From positions 248,001 through 312,000 of the forward strand of contig CAVPHF010000032.1 in the NCBI GenBank assembly GCA_963704155.1: a DNA stretch of 64,000 nucleotides, in the 5' to 3' direction. A program made the position numbers and the translations under genes. The number at the start of each line of letters is the position of its first letter. Position 1 is the first letter of the stretch. The notes under the pieces are model-generated. The model did no database searches and had not been told where the DNA came from. It was given only the letters and a program-made list of their open reading frames with translations. Below, one piece after another: positions 46,106-53,586 of the stretch. The stretch comes from Thiohalocapsa sp963704155 (GTDB taxonomy: Bacteria; Pseudomonadota; Gammaproteobacteria; Chromatiales; Chromatiaceae).

Positions 46106-46272
46106 ACCTCGGCGCCGCGACGAACCAATTGGGTGCTTCGAACCGATCCTTTCACGGCGGCGGTCGCAACGGCGGATCGCCCTATCCGGCATCTGCCCTA
46201 CGCGATACGTGTAGGGGTTTACGGCCAGGGGCCGTTGGATATACTGCGACGCTGATACTGCGGAGCGGGAAC

Positions 46273-46500
46273 ATGACAGAGAACGTCGAAAACCTCATCC
46301 TCGAACATCTCCGGCACATTCGCGGCCGAGTCGATCAGATGGCCGAGGACCTTGGCACCGTGAAGCTGCGGCTATCATCGTTGGAGTCTCAGGTCGCCGG
46401 ACTCCACGGCGACAACGCCGTCGCGCATCAACGCATGGACCACATCGATCAACGCTTGGACAGAATCGCACGTAGGCTTGATCTTCACGAACCCGCGTAG
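46273..46500 (+). CDS. Small coiled-coil protein
   Basis: The 75-residue protein from ATG 46273 is helical throughout, with heptad-like hydrophobic spacing (NLILEHLRHIRGRVDQM, VKLRLSSLESQVAGL, MDHIDQRLDRIARRLDL). Similar small coiled-coil ORFs occur beside toxin-antitoxin genes; function unknown. Weak ribosome-binding site. REP-like palindromes flank it on both sides. Confidence 0.65.
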   Translation: MTENVENLILEHLRHIRGRVDQMAEDLGTVKLRLSSLESQVAGLHGDNAVAHQRMDHIDQRLDRIARRLDLHEPA

Positions 46501-46509
46501 CCCGCGTAG

Positions 46510-46534
46510 GGCGGAACCATGGGCGGGCTCCGCC
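46510..46534. repeat. REP-like palindrome 3
   Basis: GGCGGAAC-CATGGGCGG-GCTCCGCC, with the same CGTAG prefix as palindrome 1. Confidence 0.7.
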
Positions 46535-46640
46535 ACCAACCGCGAACAACGACATCGATGGATCGGTCCACTAGGGTCCGGAACCTTGCGGCCTCCGAAG
46601 TGCCGGCGGAATGGCGGATCGCCCTACGCTGTCTGCGTAA

Positions 46641-46665
46641 GGCGGAACACGATAGCGGTTCCGCC
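46641..46665. repeat. REP-like palindrome 4
   Basis: GGCGGAAC-ACGATAGCG-GTTCCGCC, with perfect 8-bp arms; preceded by GGCGGATCGCCCTACGC at 46613. Confidence 0.8.
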
Positions 46666-46890
46666 ATGGGTCGATTCCGGACCTTGCCGCCACCTTCCGA
46701 GCGGTTACCTTGGCGCTTGACCGGGCAAGGGCGCTCGATGCTGGTGGTACGGCAGGGCGAGCACGACTGGGCCGGGATTCGCGAGCGGTTGGTTGCCTGG
46801 CGGATACTGCCGGCCACCGGGTGACACCAAGGGGATGAATCGTGACTCGGGATCACTGCTGTCGGACATGCTCAAAGTTCCCTACTCATG

Positions 46891-47065
46891 TGCTTGGTCA
46901 AATGTGCGGAAGCTGCATAGCGAATCCTCGCGCGCTTCTCTAATATCCGCGGTGCCGGGCCAGAGTTGGCGAAGCGCAACTTGGTCTTTGCTGGAGGAGG
47001 AGAATTCAACTCTCAACACCTTGCCTCATAGAATAGGCTTGGCGCTGCTGCCTGGCTGCTGGCCG
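46891..47065 (+). repeat. Duplicated upstream region, copy 2, with dead sulfatase head
   Basis: It aligns with 37617-37790: AATGTGCGGAAGCTGCAT, CCAGAGTTGGCGAAGCGCAAC, GGAGGAGGAGAA, then CCTCATAGAATAGGCTTGGCG against CCTCATAAAAGGCTTGGCG. The start codon and reading frame of the sulfatase signal peptide are lost here, and a DUF3604 leader follows within ~50 bp. Confidence 0.6.
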
Positions 47066-47095
47066 GTCTGTGCCTGAGCCGAACGGCCAGTCCCG

Positions 47096-49086
47096 ATGCT
47101 GTATCTCCAACACGAAACCACCGAGGAGATCGCGTCCCTGAATACAAGACATATCATCCCGCCTGTCCTCCTCGGCGCGCTCGGCCTCCCCCCCGCCGCG
47201 GCGCAGGACAGTGTCACCACCGACGCCGGCACCATCTTCGCCGACAAGACCAAGCGGTTCTTCTAAGGAAGACACCTACTCCCCCTATGCCGGGCGCAAC
47301 TTCCCCGACCGGCCCCTGTGGGGCGACCAGCATCTGCTCGCCTCCTGGTCGGCCGATGCGGTGGGCGGCAGCACCCGCCTGGGGCCCACGAGAGCCTACC
47401 GCTTCGCCCGCGGCGAGGAGGTCGTCTCCTCGACCGGCCAGAAGGTCCGTCTCGCCCGGCCGCTCGACTGGCTGGCGGTCAGCGATCACTCCGACGCCAT
47501 GGGCGTGGTCGCCGACATCATCGCCGGCAAGCCCGAGCTGATGACCGACCCGCAGCTCAAGAAATGGAACCAAACGACCAATGCCGGGCCGGACGGGGCG
47601 ATGCAGGCGGTCATGGAGATGATTACGCTGCAGGGACAGGGGATGATTCCGCCGGCCATGACCGACCCGAACACCTTCAGGGACGTCTGGGGCCGCTACA
47701 CGGCGATCGCCGAGGAATACAACGATCCCGTCCAGTTCACCGCCATGATCGCCTACGAGTGGACGTCGAACTACGGCGGCGGCAATAACCCGCACCGCAA
47801 CATCCTGTATCGCAACGGTAAGGCGCTGGCCGACCAGGTCCTGCCGCTCATCACCTTCGATACGGAGAACCCTGAGGCGCTCTCGGCGTGGATACAGGGC
47901 TACGAGGGAGGACAAGACCGGCGGCCGCGTGCTGGCCATCCCACACAACGGCAACCTATCGAACGGTCTGATGTTTTCCGACACCCGCTACACCAGCGGA
48001 GAACCCATCGATCAAGCCTACGCCGAGCGGCGTGCCCGTTGGGAGCCGCTCTACGAGGTCACCCAGATGAAGGGCGACGGCGAGGCCCATCCCTTCCTGT
48101 CCGCCGAGGACGAGTTCGCCGACTTCGAGACCTGGGACAAGGCGAGCTTCGGCCCCGAGCCCAAGACCCGGGACATGCTGCCCAGGGAGTACGCCCGCGA
48201 GGCCTACAAGCGCGGCCTGGCCTATGAGGCCAAACTCGGCGCAAACCCGTTCAAGTTCGGCATGATCGGCTCGACGGATTCCCACACCTCGCTCTCCACC
48301 GCCCAAGAGGACAACTTCTTCGGCAAGGTCGTGCTGCTCGAACCCTCGGCGGACCCGATCCGATTCGAGGAGGTCATCGCCGGTCGGCCGGCCCCGCCCG
48401 GATCCCAGATCTACGCCCGCGAGACCAGCGCCTCGGGGCTGGCCGCCGTCTGGGCGCGGGAGAATACCCGCGAAGCCCTGTGGGACGCCATGGCCCGCAA
48501 GGAGGTCTACGCCACCACCGGCACCCGCATCCGGGTGCGGGTGTTCGGCGGCTTCGACTTCGCGCCGGAAGACCTCCAGCGATCGGACTTCGCCGCCCAT
48601 GCCTACGGGAACGGCGTGCCCATGGGTGGCGACCTCACCAGCGCACCCGAGGGCAAGGCGCCGGCCTTCCTGGTCCAGGCCCTGCGCGACCCCGACGGTG
48701 CTAACCTCGATCGGGTCCAGATCATCAAGGGCTGGCTGAACACCGACGGCAAGCCCCAGGAGCGCATCTACGACATCGCCGTCTCGGACGGGCGAACCAT
48801 CGGTCCGGATGGACGCTGCGAGGACCCCGTGGGCAACACGGTAAATGTCAAGGAGGCCACCTACAGCAACGCGATCGGCGACGCGGTGCTCGGAGGCTAT
48901 TGGCAAGACCCGGAGTTCGACCCCGCACAACGCGCCTTCTACTACGTGCGGGTGCTGGAGATCCCGACCCCTCGCTGGACCACCTATGACGCCAAGTTCT
49001 TCGGTGTGAAGCGTCCCGAGGACGTGCCGGCCTCGATCCAGGAGCGGGCCTATACCTCGCCGATCTGGTACACGCCGAGCACCTGA
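47096..49086 (+). pseudogene. DUF3604 gene with two frameshifts
   Basis: An N-terminal frame (ATG 47096, or CTG 47138 just behind GAGGAG) gives a signal peptide (VLLGALGLPPAAA) and QDSVTTDAGTIFADKTKRFF, ending at TAA ~47264. The next frame carries TYSPYAGRNFPDRPLWG to about 47910. A third frame (from ~47920) carries RVLAIPHNGNLSNGLMF to the normal end SPIWYTPST. The HxH motif of other copies (DTHCHTSYS) is DQHLLASWS here, so a predicted metal ligand is also lost. The C-terminal half is ~95% identical to the copy at 38009. Confidence 0.9.
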
Positions 49087-49178
49087 AGGTTTCCCGACGA
49101 CGAAAGACCATCCTGGTTGTCGCGACCGGTGATCCGGCTATACTTGTTCTTACCGAGTAAGAAGGAGTACACGGCGCA

Positions 49179-49439
49179 ATGTCCAGCGTCACCGTTTCCG
49201 ATAAGGGGCAGGTGGTCATTCCTGCCGCCATCCGTCGCAGGCTAGGCATCGCCCCCGGCAGCAAGTTGGACTTCGAGTTGGAGGGCGACAGCATCCGCGT
49301 CCGGCTTTGCAAGTCCATTCCGCCGTCGCGCGCGGAAGACGGTTACGGCCTGTTGCGTTGCGATCGACCCGGGGAGCGCCGGCTGGCGGATTTCGATGTC
49401 GCCGAGGCCATGCGAAGCCGCGACGATGATCGCCCTTGA
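49179..49439 (+). CDS. AbrB/MazE-type antitoxin
   Basis: The 86-residue protein has an N-terminal SpoVT/AbrB swapped-hairpin DNA-binding domain (SVTVSDKGQVVIPAAIRRRLGI, split as SVTVSDKGQVV and IPAAIRRRLGI) and GSKLDFELEGD. A C-terminal tail (GERRLADFDVAEAM) would bind the toxin. AAGAAGGAG lies upstream of the start. It overlaps the PIN gene by 14 bp. Confidence 0.9.
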   Translation: MSSVTVSDKGQVVIPAAIRRRLGIAPGSKLDFELEGDSIRVRLCKSIPPSRAEDGYGLLRCDRPGERRLADFDVAEAMRSRDDDRP

Positions 49440-49872
49440 TACCAAAGTCCTTGCTCGCTTCTATGTCGATGATCCGGGCGACCCGGAGGCCGCCAAGCAA
49501 CGCCCGATCGCCCGCCGCGTCATCATTGAGAGCCCCAGTCTGTTCGTGCCCCTGACCGTGATCCTGGAGCTCGAATGGGTCCTGCGCGCCTTCTACGGTT
49601 TCGATGCGCCCCGGATCATCAACGTCTTCGAGCACCTGTTGGGCCTTGCGCACGTCAACACGGAGGAGGCCGAGCGCGTCGCTGCCGCATTGCCTCTCGC
49701 CGTGCAGGGCATGGACTTCGCCGACGCCCTGCATCTGACCGGCAGTGCCCATTGCACGGCGCTGTATACCTTCGACGACCGCCGATTCGCCCGCCGAGCA
49801 AGGCGGCTCGATGTCGCGACTCGGGTGATGGTACCGAACGGCGAGCCCGCTCCGGAACCCAAGACCAACTGA
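49426..49872 (+). CDS. VapC-type PIN-domain toxin
   Basis: The 148-residue protein from ATG 49426 has PIN acidic residues in MIALDTKVLARFYVDD, the Glu of VILELEWVLRAF, and GMDFADALHL, with LYTFDDRRFARRA. It forms an operon with the AbrB-like antitoxin and is expected to be an RNase. The proline-rich tail (GEPAPEPKTN) is unusual but harmless. Confidence 0.9.
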   Translation: MIALDTKVLARFYVDDPGDPEAAKQRPIARRVIIESPSLFVPLTVILELEWVLRAFYGFDAPRIINVFEHLLGLAHVNTEEAERVAAALPLAVQGMDFADALHLTGSAHCTALYTFDDRRFARRARRLDVATRVMVPNGEPAPEPKTN

Positions 49873-50367
49873 TCCGACGCCCGCTTCTCATGGTGGCAGC
49901 TAACGGATCTGCACCACGGACTCGAGGGTCAGGACTGCCTCTGGCCGAATCCGCGCTAGCCCTTTCTCGATGAACCGGGTGCGCTGTACGACCGTTGCGG
50001 TCTCAGGGACGCCATACTGTTCACGGGGATATCGTGCAGTCCGGCGAGCCGGCGCAGTTCGAGGCGATGCAGCGAGAGGTGCTAAACCCCTTAGGGAACG
50101 CCTCGGGCCATGCGAACCCAGGATGAACGCGAGCAGCCTGAGGAAAAACTCACGCTTGGCTTGACGGGCTAACCTGCAAAGCGTGGCAGGTTCACCCGGT
50201 GGCCCCAGGGGGGCCTCTGTCGAACCCCCAGGCCCCAAGGGGGTCATCTCTACGAAACCGCCCCCTCTGGGAGGCATCCTCATACCACCCGCTCTGCGGG
50301 TGGTACTTGATTCGCAGACTCTTGGACGCCAGGCGTCGTTTCAAAAGAGCCGCACCCGACGGATTTC
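49873..50367. other. Spacer with GC-rich and hairpin repeats, no gene
   Basis: About 495 bp without a convincing gene. CCCC/GGGG-rich inverted words cluster at 50200-50260 (CCCCAGGGGGGCC, CCCCCAGGCCCC, AAGGGGGTC), and TACCACCCGCTCTGCGGGTGGTA at 50283-50305 is a perfect hairpin (10-bp arms, 3-nt loop). The break point of the truncated phospholipase D gene lies at the right edge. Confidence 0.5.
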
Positions 50368-50385
50368 AAGCGCGTCAATCACCGC

Positions 50386-51417
50386 ATGCACAACAAGCTG
50401 CTGGTGGTGGATAACGCCCTGGCCATCGTCGGCGGGCGCAACATCGGGGATCACTATTTCGGCGTGCACACCGAGGCCAATTTCCGCGACCTCGACGTTG
50501 CCACGGGCGGCCCGCTGGTGCGCGAGATCTCATCGGTCTTCGACCATTTCTTCAATGGCGATTGGGCAGTTCCGATCAGCGCTCTGGCGGAACGGCCGTA
50601 TACCGATCAGGATCTCGCCGCCGCCCGGGCGACGCTGCGCGAGCGGATCGCGACCGACAACTACCCCTATCCGGTCGATCAGGACGTGGCCGAGTTCAAG
50701 GCGGCACTGAAGAGCGAGATCGACAGCTTCGTCTGGGCGCCGGGCGGCATCGTCTGGGACGACCCCGCCGAGATCGCTGCCGCCGGCGGCACCAGCCGGA
50801 TGCTCGAGGGGCTGCACCGGCGTCTCGGAAGCCTGGAGACCGAGTTGCTGATCGAGTCCCCCTATTTCGTGCCCCGGGATCGGGGGATCAGACGGGCGAA
50901 GGAGCTCAATGACCAGGGCGTGCGCATCCGGGTGCTGACCAACTCCCTGGCCTCCAATGATGTGATGGCGGCCCATGCGGGCTACGCCGATCGCCGCAAG
51001 CAGGTGCTCGAGAGCGGTGTCGAACTCTATGAACTGCGCGCCGACGCCGGGCTAATCAAGAAACGGCTCGCCTTCTTCGGCGCCAAGGCGGCGCTGCATG
51101 CCAAGGTTATCGTGTTCGATCGCAAGGACATCTTCGTCGGCAGCTTCAACCTCGACCCGCGCTCGGCCGACATCAACACCGAGGCGGGGCTCTATGTGGA
51201 GAGTCCTGAGCTTGCCGCCCAGGTGGTCGCCTGGATGGACGAGGGCGTGCGGCCCGAGAATAGCTATCGGGTGCTGCTGGACGACGACGGGGAGCTGTCT
51301 TGGGTGACCCGGGACGACGGCAAGGAGGTGGTCTACCACGAAGACCCCGAGAGCACTGCCTGGCAGCGCTTCATGGCCAGCCTGATCGGCATCCTGCCGG
51401 TCGAGGGGCAGCTCTGA
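50386..51417 (+). CDS. Phospholipase D/cardiolipin synthase-like protein, N-terminally truncated
   Basis: The 343-residue ORF has both HKD motifs: HNKLLVVDNALAIVGGRN at its very start and HAKVIVFDRKDIFVGSFN near residue 240, plus SPYFVPRD. Intact relatives have ~130 or more residues before the first HKD motif. Homology here extends only to about 50368 (KRVNHR) before unrelated repeat-rich DNA. The ATG at 50386 is therefore probably internal to the original gene, and the product, if made, lacks the N-terminal membrane/fold segment. Confidence 0.75.
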   Translation: MHNKLLVVDNALAIVGGRNIGDHYFGVHTEANFRDLDVATGGPLVREISSVFDHFFNGDWAVPISALAERPYTDQDLAAARATLRERIATDNYPYPVDQDVAEFKAALKSEIDSFVWAPGGIVWDDPAEIAAAGGTSRMLEGLHRRLGSLETELLIESPYFVPRDRGIRRAKELNDQGVRIRVLTNSLASNDVMAAHAGYADRRKQVLESGVELYELRADAGLIKKRLAFFGAKAALHAKVIVFDRKDIFVGSFNLDPRSADINTEAGLYVESPELAAQVVAWMDEGVRPENSYRVLLDDDGELSWVTRDDGKEVVYHEDPESTAWQRFMASLIGILPVEGQL

Positions 51418-51639
51418 CATCGGTTTCGGAATCAACGTGCAGCTTCCGTTAGCGGGCCTGGCGGTCGGTCACCGACGACGAGATGTAGGCATTCAGTCCG
51501 GAGCTTCGACAGCGCATGATGCTGGAGTAGGCCGAAGCCCGGACTGGATCGACGCTGTCTCGGGTCTGCGCGCGCGGACGGGCGAGAAAACACCTCGCCA
51601 CACGCCTTGTCAAATGGGTGCTTGTGGGTGTAGAAATCG
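51418..51639. other. Spacer, nothing recognised
   Basis: 222 bp between the truncated phospholipase D gene and the Fic fragment, with no supported gene, repeat or terminator. Confidence 0.4.
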
Positions 51640-51642
51640 ATG

Positions 51643-51986
51643 ATGCTCGAAACATCCACGGTTCGCATTACCCCAGAGATGCTCTCCCTCGTCGCGGAGA
51701 TCGACGAGTTTAAGGGAGCCTGGCGCCGGAGCAACTCTCGGCGCTGCGCCGGGTTGCGACCATCGAGAGCGTCGGCGCCTCGACACGCATCGAGGGCAGC
51801 CGGTTGTCCGACCGCGAGGTTGAGCGGTTGCTTGCCAACCTTGAGATCAAGGCGTTGGCCTCGCGCGACGAGCAGGCGGTGGCCGGTTACGCGGATGTCA
51901 TGGAGTGCCAAAGCCGCGTTTCGTACCATACCGGTCGGGTTGTCGGGGTTCCATCGTTACCCCAACGCGGGCAGGGAGTTGACTGA
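51643..51986 (+). pseudogene. Fic-family protein, N-terminal fragment with frameshift
   Basis: Frame 1 gives MLETSTVRITPEMLSLVAEI; within 25 codons the frame shifts to LAPEQLSALRRVATIESVGA. There the Fic inhibitory-helix motif S-T-R-I-E-G (S/TxxxEG) is present, followed by DREVERLLANLEI and DEQAVAGYADVME. Homology stops there; the catalytic HPFxxGNG motif is absent. Only the regulatory head remains. Confidence 0.75.
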
Positions 51987-52043
51987 GTTGGGGCCGGTGC
52001 TTAAGCTGCGGTCGAAGACAGCGGAATGGTCACGAGCCTCGCC

Positions 52044-52607
52044 ATGCACGCACGCGTTCAACCCTCGCTCTATCAACAGCTCGAGTCGCTGCCGGCCGGT
52101 TTGATCGGCGAGATCCTTAACGGTCAGCTTCACACTCAGCCACGTCCCACCGGGCGACACGCCTACGCGGCGTCCGCGCTGGGGGCAGAGCTTTTTGCGC
52201 CGTTCAGCAAGGGGCGTGGCGGTGACGGGGGCTGGTGGATCATCGACGAACCCGAACTGCACTTTCTTGTGGACGTTGAGGTCGATGTGCCGGATATCGC
52301 CGGCTGGCGGCGCGAGCGGATGCCGAGTGTGCCGGAGGGGCACCGCTTCACGGTGGTGCCGGACTGGGTCTGCGAGGTCCTGTCGCCGTCCACAGAGAGC
52401 AAGGACCGGGAGATCAAACTGCCGATCTATGCCCGCTTCGGCGTCGCCTTTGCTTGGCTGCTGGACCCGCGCAAGCGGACCTTGGAGACCTACGCGCTGG
52501 GTGATGGGGTCTGGCGTCCAACCGGGCGCTTTTCAGATTGCGATCAGGTCCGTGCCGCACCCTTCGATGCCTTTGTTATCGCGCTGGATGACCTTTGGGC
52601 ACCTTGA
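52044..52607 (+). CDS. Uma2-family (DUF820) putative endonuclease
   Basis: The 187-residue protein (ATG 52044; ATG 52026 is six codons earlier) has the PD-(D/E)XK-like Uma2 core: GEILNGQLHTQPRPTGRHA, VDVEVDVPDIAGWRRERMP, VPDWVCEVLSPSTESKDREIK (split at CEVLSPST and ESKDREIK) and YARFGVAFAWLLDP. The Glu in CEVLSP and the Lys in DREIK fit the nuclease site. These genes are common and mobile in accessory regions; substrate unknown. Confidence 0.88.
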   Translation: MHARVQPSLYQQLESLPAGLIGEILNGQLHTQPRPTGRHAYAASALGAELFAPFSKGRGGDGGWWIIDEPELHFLVDVEVDVPDIAGWRRERMPSVPEGHRFTVVPDWVCEVLSPSTESKDREIKLPIYARFGVAFAWLLDPRKRTLETYALGDGVWRPTGRFSDCDQVRAAPFDAFVIALDDLWAP

Positions 52608-52698
52608 CCTGGGTAGAAAGTGAGCAGGTGAATTTGTCCTCGGACGTGTCGCGAAGGAGCTTGGCATACTGTCCCCATAACAATTCTCATCCGCGACG

Positions 52699-53272
52699 AA
52701 CGCCGTCAACGCAACGCGCCCCCTAAAGACGAGCGTCCTTAAGACAATACCCCCGTACGCCCTGGCGGTCCCGTTGTTCGCCCTCCCGGCGGTTCGAGAG
52801 TCGCCTGCCGATGGCGTTCCGCCCTCCATCCATAAGCGGGCGTACATTTCGCCGGTCTAGTACACGCCAGTAGAAAGGGTCGAGTAGTGAGACACGCGCC
52901 GAGGCGAAAAATCGGGCGCGGCACCTTCGACTGGCAACGCTTTCACTGCGAGGAATCCGACATGCAGAACAATCCCGTTGCCTGGTTCGAGATCTACGTC
53001 CGGGACATGGACCGCGCCAAGGCCTTCTACGAGGCCGTATTGCAGATCACGCTCAAGCATCTGGCACCACCGAAGGACCAGCCCGCGGAGCAAGTCATCA
53101 CGATGTGGGCATTCCCGATGTCGGACGGGCATTACGGCGCGTCAGGCGCCTTAGCGAAGATGGAGGGCGTCACCCCTGGGGGCGGCGGTACGCTCGTCTA
53201 CTTCAGCTGCGAGGACTGCGCGCTGGAGGCCGCACGTGCCGCCGAGCATGGGGGCAGCGTCGTTCAGGAGAA
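52699..53272 (+). repeat. Segmental duplication, copy 2 (DUF3604 scar plus VOC gene)
   Basis: It matches 44400-44974 (see that entry). This copy runs on into the complete VOC gene, so it is probably nearer the ancestral state at the 3' end, while its scar has lost the ribosome-binding site present in copy 1. Confidence 0.92.
52738..52890 (+). pseudogene. DUF3604 scar, copy 2
   Basis: Same head-plus-tail remnant as 44440, including the internal TAG at 52858. The start TTG is CTT here and GAGGAGGA has become AAGACGAG, so it can no longer be translated. Sharing the exact junction shows that the central deletion happened before the block was duplicated. Confidence 0.75.
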
Positions 53273-53354
53273 GATGCCCATTGGTGAGTATGGCTTTATG
53301 GCCCTGGTAAACGACACCGAGGGCAACATGATCGGTCTGCATTCGATGCAGTAG
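52962..53354 (+). CDS. VOC/glyoxalase-like protein
   Basis: The 130-residue single-domain protein of the vicinal-oxygen-chelate fold starts at ATG 52962 (MQNNPVAWFEIYVRDMDRA), with AGGA about 8 nt before. It has AKAFYEAVLQITL, GGGTLVYFSCEDC and ALVNDTEGNMIGLHSM. The terminal EGN/GLH strand carries the usual metal-ligand Glu. Substrate unknown; many such proteins near sulfatases remain unassigned. Confidence 0.85.
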   Translation: MQNNPVAWFEIYVRDMDRAKAFYEAVLQITLKHLAPPKDQPAEQVITMWAFPMSDGHYGASGALAKMEGVTPGGGGTLVYFSCEDCALEAARAAEHGGSVVQEKMPIGEYGFMALVNDTEGNMIGLHSMQ

Positions 53355-53457
53355 CTCATGCGCGAGCGGCGAGCGCACGCATTTTTACTCTTTTGCCGGC
53401 CCGCCTGAGCAGGCTTTTGGCGGCGGCACCACCAGCTCCGAGGAGGAGATCAAAGCA

Positions 53458-53586
53458 GTGTCTGCACAAAGCTCGCCAAGGCCCGGCCGCGCCGCCTCTT
53501 TGGTGATCACCGCGCTTTGTCTCGGGGGCGTCGCGGGTTCCGTCAACGCCGAGGTACCGACGCCCGGCGACGGCGCCGAGGGATGA
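53458..53586 (+). CDS. Short leader ORF with signal peptide, overlaps isomerase gene
   Basis: GTG 53458, placed behind a strong AGGAGGAG, opens a 42-residue frame. It has a basic start and a hydrophobic core typical of a Sec signal (SLVITALCLGGVAGSVNA) and ends PTPGDGAEG. Its TGA overlaps the ATG of the next gene (ATGA, 53583-53586). It may be a translational-coupling leader or the surviving head of a deleted secreted protein such as a DUF3604; the latter fits the local pattern. Confidence 0.5.
   Translation: MSAQSSPRPGRAASLVITALCLGGVAGSVNAEVPTPGDGAEG

Larger units (their letters stand above)
46501..46890. other. Repeat-rich spacer
   Basis: The 390 bp hold REP-like palindromes at 46510-46534 and 46641-46665 and GGCGGATCGCCCTA at 46613-46626. 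An ORF crosses the repeats but has no recognisable coding features. Confidence 0.6.

Noticed and set aside
25000..53400. Frameshifts as sequencing errors
   Set aside because: Dozens of genes on both sides are intact, lesions include large deletions and a duplication, and they are confined to a few families. Single-base cases (for example the histidine kinase at 33585) still cannot be excluded without reads.
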